Source: JANNVK01 sp031430435 (GTDB lineage: Bacteria > Acidobacteriota > Blastocatellia > Pyrinomonadales > Pyrinomonadaceae). Taken from it: a stretch of DNA of 64,000 nucleotides. The DNA lies in assembly GCA_031430435.1 (NCBI GenBank), contig JANPBM010000004.1:62001-126000 (forward strand). Reading direction: 5' to 3'. Shown here piece after piece: positions 24,725-34,394 of this stretch. The notes beneath the pieces are model-generated. The model did not search any database. It worked only from the letters and a program-made list of their open reading frames with translations, and was not told the origin of the DNA. Positions within the stretch are counted from its first letter, which is position 1; every line of letters starts with the position of its first letter. The translations under genes and the position numbers were made by a program.

Positions 24725-25210
24725 ATGAACATTCAATTTCAAAGTCTATGGACAAGTCATCCGTTAAATTTAACGCCGCCCGAACCTTTTCCTTGTAAAA
24801 ATAAAGACGGAATGCCTGCTTTTGACAATCAATGCGCAATAAAAATGAGTGTGGCTTTGATCGGAGCAACTGCTAATCTTGACGCTTGCCATAAGGTCAA
24901 ATGTTGGTACGGTCATACAAACCATGTTATCAGAGCGCAAGAATTGGCAGATTGGCTTGCCGAAGCCGCCCAACTCGGCAGTCCGACAAGATATACAAAA
25001 GGCAGAGCGACACAACCGGTATTTCAACAAACAGTTTTGTCCGGTGTGCAAGGTAAAAACGGAATTGTATTTTGTCAAAATTTTTGGGGAGCAGGAAATC
25101 AAGGCGACCACATTGACGTTTGGAATGGAACTGTAATGTCAGGGGCTAACGCCAATTCCGACTATTTCGGACGCTCCGGACAAGTTTGGTTTTGGGAGTT
25201 GACGACATGA
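24725..25210 (+). CDS. Tae4-like peptidoglycan amidase (T6SS effector family)
   Basis: 161 residues with the layout of type VI amidase effector 4. The N-terminal part has the nucleophile Cys37 in DNQCAIKMSVALIGA (compare NACPIRMS in the Salmonella protein). The middle helix is RAQELADWLAEAA, and the C-terminal half has GKNGIVFCQNFWGAGNQGDHIDVWNG with the catalytic His129. This is a cysteine hydrolase that cuts the D-Glu-mDAP bond in peptidoglycan of Gram-negative competitors. There is no signal peptide, as expected for a secretion-system cargo. The next gene overlaps it by 4 nt and encodes an exported protein, as in effector-immunity pairs. No T6SS genes lie in the window. Confidence 0.85.
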   Translation: MNIQFQSLWTSHPLNLTPPEPFPCKNKDGMPAFDNQCAIKMSVALIGATANLDACHKVKCWYGHTNHVIRAQELADWLAEAAQLGSPTRYTKGRATQPVFQQTVLSGVQGKNGIVFCQNFWGAGNQGDHIDVWNGTVMSGANANSDYFGRSGQVWFWELTT

Positions 25211-25650
25211 GAAAATACATATTTCTTTCGGTAATATTTTTGATTTGGCAAATGGCACCGGTTTTCGCGCAATCGGTTGACGGCAACAATGATGTTTTTG
25301 CGTTTAGCAATTACAAATTCGAGTTAATCGAAAAAGACGGCAAATGTGTTTTGAATTTTGCCCGAAACCGGAAATCATCAAGTTTGACTTTAGACTTGTC
25401 GGCAAATTGCCGAGTTGTCAGAGACAATAAAGAAAAGGTGCGTTCTTTTACATACAAAGACATAAATGCAAAAGTTTTTTTGATTGTCGGAAAGGTCAGC
25501 TCGGATTCCGATGAAAAAAGTAAATGCGGTGAAGAAATGCAAGTAGTTTTGTTGAAAAAAGGTAAAGTTGTTTCAGGTAAAAGCCGAACCGGAAAAGTCT
25601 GCACACAATACGGAACCGATGAAAAAGTATTTTGGTTGCTTTCTCATTAA
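25207..25650 (+). CDS. Exported small protein, probable immunity protein for the Tae4-like amidase
   Basis: About 147 residues with a signal peptide (MRKYIFLSVIFLIWQMAPVF, cleavage after FAQ) and a beta-rich mature domain with four cysteines (KCVLN, NCRVV, KCGEE, VCTQY), enough for two disulfides in the periplasm. The start at 25207 overlaps the amidase stop (ATGA), so both proteins are made in a fixed ratio. Tai4 immunity proteins are also small, periplasmic and disulfide-bonded, but I cannot align this to Tai4 and treat it as a possible new immunity family. Function is inferred from coupling and location. Confidence 0.68.
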   Translation: MRKYIFLSVIFLIWQMAPVFAQSVDGNNDVFAFSNYKFELIEKDGKCVLNFARNRKSSSLTLDLSANCRVVRDNKEKVRSFTYKDINAKVFLIVGKVSSDSDEKSKCGEEMQVVLLKKGKVVSGKSRTGKVCTQYGTDEKVFWLLSH

Positions 25651-25695
25651 ATACTTTTTCATCTGAAAGTATGAGCCGATGACCAAACGTTTTAT

Positions 25696-26283
25696 TTATT
25701 CGCTGACCGCTTTTTCAACTGCCGCCCTCATTTTATCGATTGTTTTTTGTCCCGCACCTTGAAAAACTGCCCGAATTTTCCCGTCTTTGCTGATTACATA
25801 ACTCGTCGGCACGGCTCCGATCGGGGCAATATCGCTCAAACCTGTGCGGATTCCGGCGTTCAAAAATCCGATGTCGTAGTTTATGGCAGTTGCCGTAACA
25901 TACGATTTTACGACCGGTTCAGGCTCGGTAATCTCATCGCGTCCAAGTGATAACCCGACTACTTCCAATCCTTTATCGCCAAATTCATCTTTCAATTTCA
26001 TCAATTCGGGAATTTCCATTCTGCACGGTCCGCACCAAGTTCCCCAAATGTTAATGATAATTGCTTTACCTTGATATTGCTCAAGTTTCAGCGTCTTGCC
26101 GTCAAGCAATTTAATTTCGTTTTGCATGACACTTGCCGGCATCATCGGATAGTCTTTTGTTGCGTCTTTCGTTCCGACTGAAGATGAATTTGCGTCGGTC
26201 GGACCTTTTTGCTGACCCGTAGCAAGTTTGCAACCCATTGATAACACAACACTTAAACAAATAAATAAGGCTAATTTTTTCAT
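25696..26283 (-). CDS. TlpA-like thioredoxin-fold lipoprotein (1)
   Basis: 195 residues. A lipoprotein-type signal (LSVVLSMGCKLATG, with Cys18), then a redoxin/AhpC-TSA-like thioredoxin domain with the active site WGTWCGPCRMEIPEL and the cis-Pro region IGAVPTSYVISKDGKI. It is envelope-anchored and probably reduces disulfides on exported or cytochrome-c proteins. It follows its paralogue (26288-26866) with a 4-nt gap, forming a tandem pair downstream of the FHA-ABC transporter on the same strand. Confidence 0.88.
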   Translation of the reverse strand: MKKLALFICLSVVLSMGCKLATGQQKGPTDANSSSVGTKDATKDYPMMPASVMQNEIKLLDGKTLKLEQYQGKAIIINIWGTWCGPCRMEIPELMKLKDEFGDKGLEVVGLSLGRDEITEPEPVVKSYVTATAINYDIGFLNAGIRTGLSDIAPIGAVPTSYVISKDGKIRAVFQGAGQKTIDKMRAAVEKAVSE

Positions 26284-26287
26284 ATAC

Positions 26288-26866
26288 TTAATAACTTAAG
26301 GCTTCTTCTTTCGCCGCTTTGAACTCTTCGTATTTTTTACCGCCAACCAAAGTTTTGGCAATTTTCCCGTCTTTCGTAATCACAAAATTAACCGGAATCG
26401 CATCCATTTTTGATTGCTTAACCAACATTTCCATCACATTTTTGTCGGCAATTCCTTGTTGATAAGTAAATTTTTTGTCGGTTAAAAACTTCTTTACGCT
26501 TGTTTCAAGATTTTCTTCGTCATAATTTGTGATGCTCACCGCTTGAAAATTATCCTTCATTTCATCGCTGAGTTTTTGTATCTCAGGCATTTCTTTGATA
26601 CACGGCGGACACCAAGTTGCCCATAAATTTACCAGTAAAACTTTGCCTTTGTAATCTTCCAGCTTAAATGGTTTGCCGTCGATTGTTTTTAGTTGAGCCT
26701 GCATCAAAGAAATCGGCATTGCTTCCAATTTACTCGAATCTTTTTTGGCGGCTGTCGCAGTATTCGCCGCAACTTGTTTGTTTTCAACGACATTCGTTGA
26801 AGTCGCGTTTCCGCAACCAAACGAAAATAACGCGATAAATATAATTAACGATAATAAAAATTTCAT
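26288..26866 (-). CDS. TlpA-like thioredoxin-fold lipoprotein (2)
   Basis: 192 residues. Lipoprotein signal (IALFSFGCGNATS, with Cys18), a Thr/Asn-rich spacer, and a thioredoxin domain with WATWCPPCIKEMPEI and MDAIPVNFVITKDGKI (cis-Pro). The CPPC active site differs from the CGPC of the neighbour, which suggests different redox potentials and a division of labour. The two genes clearly derive from a tandem duplication. The start is 6 nt after the FHA-ABC stop, so they may share a transcript with it. Confidence 0.88.
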   Translation of the reverse strand: MKFLLSLIIFIALFSFGCGNATSTNVVENKQVAANTATAAKKDSSKLEAMPISLMQAQLKTIDGKPFKLEDYKGKVLLVNLWATWCPPCIKEMPEIQKLSDEMKDNFQAVSITNYDEENLETSVKKFLTDKKFTYQQGIADKNVMEMLVKQSKMDAIPVNFVITKDGKIAKTLVGGKKYEEFKAAKEEALSY

Positions 26867-26872
26867 AATAAT

Positions 26873-29800
26873 TTACTTAATGTCTTTCAAACGCAAAATA
26901 ATTAAAGTTGCTGAAATCAACCCAATAAACATTAACATCAAAACGAGTTGATTCAAAATTTCGTGCAGCCACGGATGCAAAAAATTAACATATTTGCTCA
27001 AATCTTTCGGAATTTTCACCGCGTCTTTCGGCTTCGGCGGATCGTCCAAAACAGGCGGCGCGTTGTCTTTCAAACTGTCCCGAATCGAGTTTTCAGTGCT
27101 TGTTTTATAATCGTCGATTTCCTTTTTTGAATCGGCAATTATTTGGTCATTCTGTTTTTCGATAAATTTATACAGCCCCAAACCTTTCGTTTTCCCGTCC
27201 GCGTCCGCACCTTCTTCCTGCAACGTATCGAGCATCGAAAATCGCTTCATCGCGTCAAACGAAAGCGTTGCGGGCATCAATAAACTCACCGGTTTAGATA
27301 TGCTCGTCGGCACGCCGAAAATTCCCGAAAACAAAATTTGCGGAATCAAAATAAGCGGAACGAGCGAAGTTGCCATTTCCGACGTTTTGACAAGCGCCGA
27401 AATAAGTAAGCCCAGCGTGATGCCGACCGCCGCCGTGAGAATCATCACAAACAGTTGCGGAATACCGACCGCTTGTCCGGGCATTGACATTAAACCTATT
27501 AAATCAAACAACTTAAGCGGAATAAAAACGAGCAAACATTGAATTGAAACGATAATTCCGAGTATAAAAATCTTGGACGACAGATACGGCAAAAGTCCGA
27601 GATTGACCATTCGTTCACGGTTGTAAATAGGTTTTTCGCGGATAATTTCGCGTGCCGCAACCGACGTTCCGAACCACACCGCAACCAATGACACGACAAA
27701 ATAAATCGCATCTCGCGGTTGTTTGCCGTCAACGACTAACATCGTCAGCAACGCAATCACGGGTGCTTGAGCTAAAAGTATGAAAAGAGTGAACTTATCA
27801 CGAAAAAGCACTTCCCGGTATCGGCGTGAAAGCGTAAAAAACTGTCGAATCGCACCGAAAATTCCGAGCCGATTTTTCTTCTGCGCGCCGCTTGATTGTT
27901 GTTGCCCGATTTTGCTCAAAGGTTCGTGAACATTTTGCTGATATTGCAAAGTTTGGGTAAATTTCTGCTTCCAATTTTCGGCAACTTGTTCGGTAATTTG
28001 TTGCCGGTTCGATTCTCCGTGTTTTCTGATTTCCGTTTCGACAGGTTCTTCCAATTTGTCGTAAAGTTCTTTGAAACTTACTGCATTCAAATGCTTTAAG
28101 GCTTCGTCCGGCGTTCCGTAAAAGGCAAGTTTACCACGCATCAGAACCACAATTTTGTCAAAAAGTTTGACATTTTCCATCGCATGAGTCGTCAAAATTA
28201 CCGTTCTTCCGGATTCGGCAATCTGACGAAAAAGTTTCATTATTTTCTCTTCAGTCGCCGGATCGAGTCCCGAAGTCGGTTCGTCCAAAAATATCACGGA
28301 AGGTTTTGTAATCAATTCGACGGCAATCGAAACTCGTTTGCGTTGTCCGCCCGAAAGTTGGTTTATCGGCACATCTTTTCGTTCGCTAAGTCCCGTAACA
28401 TCAAGTACTTCAGAGATTATTTCGTCAATCTCTTTTTTAGAAACATCGTTCGATAATCGCAATTTGGCGACATAATAAAGCGTTCGATAAACGGTTAATT
28501 CGCGGTGAATAATATCGTCTTGCGGAACGTAGCCGATTGATTGTTTGAACGAATCGAGATGTTCGTAGAGATTAAGATTATTTATCAAAACATTACCGCT
28601 CGAAGCCGGACGCATTCCGTTCAGAGCGTCCATAAACGTTGACTTCCCCGCTCCCGACGGTCCCAGCAAACCGATAAATTCGTTCGGCTGAATCGAAAGC
28701 GAAACGCCGTCAAGCAGACGAATTTTTCCGCCGCCCGCCCGATTTTTCACTTCTTTGGTGATATTGACCGCATCAATCCGCGTTTTTGAACGAGTATCAA
28801 AAACGCCGATGTTGCCGTTTTGATTGATTTTGATGACGAACGAACCGATTTGCACCGCATCATTCGGCGAAATTTGCGACCGCGAAACTCGATTTCCGTT
28901 GACGAAAACGCCGTTTGTCGAACCCGAATCTTCGACCGAAACTCCCGTATTAGTAAGCGTCAGACGGGCGTGAGCATTGGAAATCTGCAAACCGTCGAGA
29001 CTGATGTCGTTTTCGTTTCCGCGTCCGATTGTCAGTTGATTTTTGTTGCCGAAAGCCAGCGACATTATCAGTTGCGGTTCCGTGTTTTCTATTTTTCGTG
29101 AAAGGTCTTCGGATTTGAAAACCATCGTTTTAGAGCCGACAACTTGCGGTGTAACCTCAACAAAATCAGCGAGTTGCCCGATCGCAATCGAGCGTTGTCC
29201 GGCTAAACTCGCACCTTTCGGAGCAACCAAATTCGGCGAATCGAGACGCAAAATCGGACCGTTTACGCCAATCTGAATTTGGTCGTGATGATACAGCGGA
29301 GTCGGCGTAGAAATACGGTTTCCGTTGACCAAAGTTCCGTTAAAACTTTTATTGTCGGTCAAAATAAACCCGTTGTTTGCGGTCGAAATTTCCGCATGTT
29401 TCCGAGAAACCATAATCGCGTTTGTATCAAAAATAACTTCGCAATCGGGATTTCTGCCGAACCAAATACTTTGTTTGTTTAACTTTACGGATTCACGCTG
29501 TTGTCCGACAAATTCGAGTCGGGCGTTCACGTTTGAAACTTTCGGCGGACTGATTTGCGGTGAATTCGGCGGATTATGTTTCGGCGAAACTTGTGGCGAA
29601 ATTTGTGGCGGCGGCTGATTGTTTTTTGTCGCTTCAAACCACAAAACAATCATAATCGGACCTTCTGTACCGAATTGAATTTTGCTGGCAACTTGAATCG
29701 GGGTCGGTTGCGAGATTTTTTGTCCGTTCAAAAAAGTTCCGTAAGTCGATCCGGAATCAATCAAAAACGGCTGTGAATTTTGCCAACGAATCTCTGCGTG

Positions 29801-29941
29801 ATGGCGTGAAACCGCCGGAAATTGCGATTGTTCAAAGACAATTTGACAATTATTCGCATCACGTCCGATTTTTACGAGAGGTTGTTCAAACGTCAGCTCA
29901 GCTCCGTTGTGTTGGTTTGCCAAAACGATCTTCATTGTCAA
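26873..29941 (-). CDS. Triple-FHA ABC transporter (ATPase-permease fusion)
   Basis: 1022 residues. Three forkhead-associated domains (about 22-95, 155-225, 300-365) each keep the GR...SRxHA...NGTFVNG pattern (SRHHAEIRW, SRKHAEIST and SNAHARLTL). An ABC ATPase follows (about 395-640: Walker A GPSGAGKS, signature LSGGQRKRVSIAVEL, Walker B FLDEPTSGLD). The C-terminal ABC-2 permease has six or so helices, including PYLSSKIFILGIIV and PLILIPQILFSGIFGV. The order resembles ABCG/White-type half transporters with FHA added. FHA domains bind phosphothreonine, so a Ser/Thr kinase probably controls it. The substrate is unknown. Confidence 0.92.
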   Translation of the reverse strand: MTMKIVLANQHNGAELTFEQPLVKIGRDANNCQIVFEQSQFPAVSRHHAEIRWQNSQPFLIDSGSTYGTFLNGQKISQPTPIQVASKIQFGTEGPIMIVLWFEATKNNQPPPQISPQVSPKHNPPNSPQISPPKVSNVNARLEFVGQQRESVKLNKQSIWFGRNPDCEVIFDTNAIMVSRKHAEISTANNGFILTDNKSFNGTLVNGNRISTPTPLYHHDQIQIGVNGPILRLDSPNLVAPKGASLAGQRSIAIGQLADFVEVTPQVVGSKTMVFKSEDLSRKIENTEPQLIMSLAFGNKNQLTIGRGNENDISLDGLQISNAHARLTLTNTGVSVEDSGSTNGVFVNGNRVSRSQISPNDAVQIGSFVIKINQNGNIGVFDTRSKTRIDAVNITKEVKNRAGGGKIRLLDGVSLSIQPNEFIGLLGPSGAGKSTFMDALNGMRPASSGNVLINNLNLYEHLDSFKQSIGYVPQDDIIHRELTVYRTLYYVAKLRLSNDVSKKEIDEIISEVLDVTGLSERKDVPINQLSGGQRKRVSIAVELITKPSVIFLDEPTSGLDPATEEKIMKLFRQIAESGRTVILTTHAMENVKLFDKIVVLMRGKLAFYGTPDEALKHLNAVSFKELYDKLEEPVETEIRKHGESNRQQITEQVAENWKQKFTQTLQYQQNVHEPLSKIGQQQSSGAQKKNRLGIFGAIRQFFTLSRRYREVLFRDKFTLFILLAQAPVIALLTMLVVDGKQPRDAIYFVVSLVAVWFGTSVAAREIIREKPIYNRERMVNLGLLPYLSSKIFILGIIVSIQCLLVFIPLKLFDLIGLMSMPGQAVGIPQLFVMILTAAVGITLGLLISALVKTSEMATSLVPLILIPQILFSGIFGVPTSISKPVSLLMPATLSFDAMKRFSMLDTLQEEGADADGKTKGLGLYKFIEKQNDQIIADSKKEIDDYKTSTENSIRDSLKDNAPPVLDDPPKPKDAVKIPKDLSKYVNFLHPWLHEILNQLVLMLMFIGLISATLIILRLKDIK

Positions 29942-30181
29942 AATTATACATAAATTTCAAGCCGGTTTCTATTTCCGGTCGGAATTTACGGTTTATAAAA
30001 TTATTTTTGAAAAAGTATGCAAGTTTTCGGCAAAAAACACATCAAACCTCTTGCGAAATTAAAAAGATGTTATAAAAACTTGTAAAAAACCGGCACAGAT
30101 AGATCATTGAGATAAATTTGATGAAATATGAAAAAGCTGATTTGAAAATGTCGTGTAACTTCGCCGTTTTTTCTAAAACCA

Positions 30182-31657
30182 TTACGGTTTTAATTTGCCG
30201 ATTACGGTTGAAATCAAGCTCTCGGTCGCGTTTGTCAAACTCTTTTCAGTTCCGCTAAACCATTTATTATCATCAGTTTCCGCTTTTCTTTCAACCGCCA
30301 AAGCACGCTTCGTTTCGCTCGGAGCAGTTCCGCCGTAAATTGTCCGAATCGAAACAAAGTATTCGGGTGTTAAGGTTTCTTTCAGCTCGCTTTCCGTAAA
30401 ATTCAATTCTCTGCCAAGAACTTCTTTCGCCGCGTTTTGCAAAATTTCGTGTGTAATTCCACCTTTTTCGGCAAGCGCTTTTTTGACGCAGATTCCGACA
30501 ATTTTATGCGAAATTTGAAACGATAAATTTTCTTTGCGAACAATCGAATCGGCTAATTCCGTAACCGTAATAAAATTAGCTTCGGCACGATGTCGCAAAA
30601 TTTCAAGGTTAAAGGTTGCCGATTTTAAGGTTGCCGCAAAGAGCGAAACCGAACGAGTCGCGTCCCGCAAGGCGTGATAAATCAACGGTTGCAAGTCGTC
30701 TTCAACGTCGTTGATGTCGCCAAACGGCGTGTTATGAATCGCCGTCATCACGCCCAACGATTGCCCCAAAGCCTTACTCGACAAAACGCGAATATGTTCC
30801 AACGCAACCGGATTTCGTTTTTGCGGCATGATCGAACTTCCTTGCACAAATCCGTCGGGCAAACGAATCACGTTAAATTCCGACATCGCCATCAGCAAAA
30901 ATTCCTGCGCAAATTTTCCTGTGTTGACAACCAACGCCGACATTGTGCCGAGCATTTCGGTAAAATAATCGACGGAAGCGATTGAGCCGTAAGAGTTTAC
31001 GGTCGGGGCGGAAAATCCGAGAAGTTCCGCCGTGCGATGTCGATTTATCGGAAAACCTGTCGTCGTAATCGCACACGCACCCAACGGACAAAAATTCATA
31101 TTGTCGTAAGCGCGTTGCAAACGCTTGATATCGCGTCCCAAATTTTCCGCCATCGCCAGCAAAAAATGTGCCAGCGTCGAAGGCTGCGCAGGTTGCGTGT
31201 GTGTGTATGCGGGAATCAAAGTTTCGTAATGTTCGGCGGCAAGATTCAAAAAAACCTCGCGTAAATTCATTGTTTCACGAAGCAATTCCAACAGATTCGG
31301 ACGAAGATAAAGCCGATAAATCGTCACATCAATGTCGTTGCGGCTGCGTGCCGTGTGCAATTTCCCCGCTGTCTCCGCATCGCAATTTTTCGCAATTTCG
31401 CGTTGTAAATAATAAAATAAATCTTCAAAAGTGCCGTCGTATTCAGCCCTCCGAATTTCATCTAAATCAAGTAACTGCAAGGCTTTAAGCAACAACGTAA
31501 GTTCATCTTCGGTAATAATTTGTTGCTCGGCAAGCATTATTGCGTGGGCAAAATCAACGTTGATATACGCTTCGAGAAAATACTTTTTCGCATCTTCAAA
31601 GCAATCTTCGAGTACATTTTTTTTATAATTCGCCGCCGGAAATTTTTCTTCTGTCAT
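30182..31657 (-). CDS. argH: Argininosuccinate lyase
   Basis: 491 residues of the fumarase/aspartase superfamily. The signature GSSIMPQKRNPVALEHIR carries the mobile catalytic Ser loop, and HTARSRNDIDVTIYRL and THTQPAQPSTLAHFLLAM carry the catalytic His and binding residues. It splits argininosuccinate into arginine and fumarate, the last step of arginine synthesis. No other arg genes are present in the window. The family length is 450-500, so this is complete. The region 29942-30181 before the FHA-ABC gene has no gene; only a short AAAACC/GGTTTT hairpin overlaps the argH stop. Confidence 0.95.
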   Translation of the reverse strand: MTEEKFPAANYKKNVLEDCFEDAKKYFLEAYINVDFAHAIMLAEQQIITEDELTLLLKALQLLDLDEIRRAEYDGTFEDLFYYLQREIAKNCDAETAGKLHTARSRNDIDVTIYRLYLRPNLLELLRETMNLREVFLNLAAEHYETLIPAYTHTQPAQPSTLAHFLLAMAENLGRDIKRLQRAYDNMNFCPLGACAITTTGFPINRHRTAELLGFSAPTVNSYGSIASVDYFTEMLGTMSALVVNTGKFAQEFLLMAMSEFNVIRLPDGFVQGSSIMPQKRNPVALEHIRVLSSKALGQSLGVMTAIHNTPFGDINDVEDDLQPLIYHALRDATRSVSLFAATLKSATFNLEILRHRAEANFITVTELADSIVRKENLSFQISHKIVGICVKKALAEKGGITHEILQNAAKEVLGRELNFTESELKETLTPEYFVSIRTIYGGTAPSETKRALAVERKAETDDNKWFSGTEKSLTNATESLISTVIGKLKP

Positions 31658-31667
31658 AAAAAATTAA

Positions 31668-31715
31668 TCGCAGAGAACACAGAATATTAAAAGACTTTCC
31701 TTTGCGTTCCCGGCG
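31668..31715. repeat. Degenerate dispersed repeat (CGCAGAGAACACAGA type)
   Basis: The gap between PIG-L and argH contains CGCAGAGAACACAGA (31670-31684) and CCTTTGCGTTCCCGGCG. These look like worn copies of the CGTGT/TCTGCG-type dispersed repeats found in the other gaps. Identity to them is low, so this is a judgement by eye. Confidence 0.4.
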
Positions 31716-31730
31716 AATTCTACATTAAAA

Positions 31731-34394
31731 CTACTTCTTTTTTGAACCAATACTTAACATATTTGCAAAAATTCGATACGCGCCCGAATTTCCGTTCGGC
31801 AGTTGCCTGAACCACGAATACGAACTGTAAAGATATTTGCCTTTGCCGATTTCCGCATACAGCATTCCGCCGTTTATTTGCTCTTCGCCTTCGTCGGCAG
31901 CGGAAAGCAACGGCGTATATTCAGTCCCGAAATCGGTCAAACACCATAAATTTCGCTCTTGAATCCAGTTCTCAAAATCTTTGTCGGTGATTTTATTCGG
32001 GAAATTGAATACGGCATTTTTGGGTTCGAGAATTGTAACCTTGGCGTTTTCATCGGTAACCCGCAAATTGGAAAATCGTTGATTGCCGTTACTGACACCT
32101 TCGAGTTTGGCGGGAAACGGCAACATATTATTTTTCGTATAATCCGCATTTTGATATTGCACAATCAAAGTTCCGCCATTTTTGACATAATCAAGCACTC
32201 GATTATTGTTTGCAACAAAATCTTGGCGAACTTGCGAAGCGCGAATTCCGACCACAATCGTCTCGAATTTAGACAAATCGCCGGTTGCTAAGTCCTTTTC
32301 TTCCAACATTGTAACGTCTAAACCAAGCTGTTTGATCGCTTCGGGAATCTTGTCGCCGCTGCCCATAATATAACCGACATTGACGGGTGAAACTCGCAAA
32401 TCCAACACTTTCGCAGAAACTTCCGCCGGCAGATAACGATAATGAGTTTGGATATGCGGATATGCGATTGTCGTCTGAGTTTGGTTAAAAATTTGCCCGT
32501 CGATGACTGCGTTAGCCGTAATTTTATAATCGTTCGGCAAAGTATTGGCAGGGATTTTAACATCGAAAATAATCGTTGCTTTTTCGCCGCGTTGCTTTAA
32601 GGCAAAGTCCGCCGAGTTTGGCGAAGATTTCCAATTTGCGGGCAATTCCGGCTTCAGCGTTCCTTTTGTTTCGCGTAAACCGTTGTTTGTAACCGATAAA
32701 ATCAGCCGTTGCGAACTTGATTTGGTCGATTGCGGAGCGATGATTAAGTTTGAATCGACGGCGACCGAAATTTGCGGCGCGACATTCAAATCACGGCGAA
32801 TTTCACCTCGAATATCGTCCGCGAAACGAAATTGGACTTCTTTTTTAATCGTGATTTCATCGCCGCCGATTTCCAGTTTGATGTCCGCCGAAATTAACGG
32901 TTTTTGAAAAGGCATATTTTTTGTGTTTGCATCTTTCCAATCAAACGTAAAATCTTTTTGACGCGCGTTTTCAAGCCAATAAGGTTGCGAAAACTTGGCA
33001 TCCGGCGGAGCGGAAACTTTGAAAAACGAAGCGCTTATACCCGTTTCACGACGCGGACGAAACGCGCTTTCATCTTGTTTCGGCTCGACCGAGTTATCGG
33101 CTTTCCAGTTTTTCGGCATATTCAGCGAAACATTTTTAACTTTGACGAAAGTACTTTCAGGCGCAAAAACCCGCACAACGACATTTGCCGAATCACCGCC
33201 GATAATCGTTTCGGAATCGCTCAAAGCATCAACCGCCACGCTTGCCGCCATTTGCAACGCAATCGAAAATTCACTTTCTTTTTGCTCCAACAAATCATCG
33301 GTCGCAAATCTCGGAAGTTTTTGTCCGATGATGTTTTGTCGCGCTCGGCGAATCGCTTTCAGACCTGTAACTAAAGACGGAATAACGGTTTGCGGTTGAT
33401 AAATATTATAATCTTGCAACGCTTTTTCGGCTGATTCCTGAGCAATTTGGAGTTCTTTCGTGATTAAAGAATCACCGTTTTCAAAGCCGACAAGTTTTGG
33501 AATTCCTGTTATCGTTGTATCGATTCCGTCAAAAACACTTGATTCTTTCTCAACTTTTCGGGCTGAACTTTCAACCAAACGCAACCCCGAAGTAAATTTT
33601 CCGCGTAATTCAAGCAACCCCATTTCCTGAGATTTATGCTGACTTCTGCCTTCCATCGCAATTTCAAAATACGAACGTCCGATCAATTTATCGTATTCGC
33701 CCGTGTTCAAAACCAAACTTGCAGGTGTCGCAGTTGCCCCGAAACCTTGCCCGACATAAAATTTCAACGCCAGCCAAGGAGCTAAACCTTCGGCAAATTG
33801 TTCGGGAAACTTGCTTGAATCAGCCGCGAATTTGAACGCAATCGGCGACAAATATCCGGCGAGTTGATGTTGCCCGTGTCCGTCGGCAGGCGTACCTGAA
33901 AATCTGGAAATCACTACCAACGGACGAAACAAACGAATCGCCCGAACCATATCGGCGAGTGTTTTTTCTTCGCCCCAAATCGCGGCGGCTTCTTTGCGAG
34001 TTTTAGAAAATCCGTAATCCATCACGCGCGTAAAAAATTGTTCGCCGCCATCCAATCGGCGTGCTTGCAAAAGTTCTTCGGTGCGGATAACTCCAAGGTT
34101 TTCAAAGAGTTCCGTGCCGATGACGTTCTGTCCGCCTTCGCCGCGATTGAGCGATAAATACGAAGTTCGAGCCATTTCTTTGCGTGCTAAATAAGCCAGT
34201 AAACCCGAATCTTCATCGTCCGGATGTGCCGCTGTATGCATCGCGCTTGCCGTAGTTTGCAGACGTTTCAACTGTTGACCTAAGCCTGCCGCACCGCGAT
34301 CGTAAATGGCACGAACTTGAGCTTGCAAGGCAAAAGGTAAAAGGCAAAAGGTAAAAAGCACCGCAGTAAATATATTTTTTGCTCTATGTTTCAT
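31731..34394 (-). CDS. Exported PIG-L family deacetylase with C-terminal domains
   Basis: 887 residues. Signal peptide (LLPFALQAQV), then a PIG-L/LmbE deacetylase domain (about 50-330). AHPDDEDSG holds the Zn ligands and catalytic Asp, and GTPADGHGQHQLAGY carries the second His region. The rest (about 400-887) is beta-rich NEW3/NPCBM-associated-like domain plus a C-terminal glutamine-amidotransferase-like segment (LDYVKNGGTLIVQYQN). It probably removes N-acetyl groups from a sugar or glycan outside the cytoplasm. The signal peptide is encoded by heptamer repeats (34327-34354). The start overlaps the NUDIX stop by 11 nt. Confidence 0.85.
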   Translation of the reverse strand: MKHRAKNIFTAVLFTFCLLPFALQAQVRAIYDRGAAGLGQQLKRLQTTASAMHTAAHPDDEDSGLLAYLARKEMARTSYLSLNRGEGGQNVIGTELFENLGVIRTEELLQARRLDGGEQFFTRVMDYGFSKTRKEAAAIWGEEKTLADMVRAIRLFRPLVVISRFSGTPADGHGQHQLAGYLSPIAFKFAADSSKFPEQFAEGLAPWLALKFYVGQGFGATATPASLVLNTGEYDKLIGRSYFEIAMEGRSQHKSQEMGLLELRGKFTSGLRLVESSARKVEKESSVFDGIDTTITGIPKLVGFENGDSLITKELQIAQESAEKALQDYNIYQPQTVIPSLVTGLKAIRRARQNIIGQKLPRFATDDLLEQKESEFSIALQMAASVAVDALSDSETIIGGDSANVVVRVFAPESTFVKVKNVSLNMPKNWKADNSVEPKQDESAFRPRRETGISASFFKVSAPPDAKFSQPYWLENARQKDFTFDWKDANTKNMPFQKPLISADIKLEIGGDEITIKKEVQFRFADDIRGEIRRDLNVAPQISVAVDSNLIIAPQSTKSSSQRLILSVTNNGLRETKGTLKPELPANWKSSPNSADFALKQRGEKATIIFDVKIPANTLPNDYKITANAVIDGQIFNQTQTTIAYPHIQTHYRYLPAEVSAKVLDLRVSPVNVGYIMGSGDKIPEAIKQLGLDVTMLEEKDLATGDLSKFETIVVGIRASQVRQDFVANNNRVLDYVKNGGTLIVQYQNADYTKNNMLPFPAKLEGVSNGNQRFSNLRVTDENAKVTILEPKNAVFNFPNKITDKDFENWIQERNLWCLTDFGTEYTPLLSAADEGEEQINGGMLYAEIGKGKYLYSSYSWFRQLPNGNSGAYRIFANMLSIGSKKK
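34327..34354. repeat. Heptamer tandem repeat in the PIG-L signal peptide
   Basis: Four units AAGGCAA, AAGGTAA, AAGGCAA, AAGGTAA. They encode the hydrophobic core (FTFCLLPFAL) of the signal peptide, so a repeat has been recruited as a functional part of a protein. Confidence 0.85.

Noticed and set aside
24725..25210. NlpC/P60 peptidase
   Set aside because: The position of Cys and His and the WNG segment fit Tae4 better than NlpC/P60.
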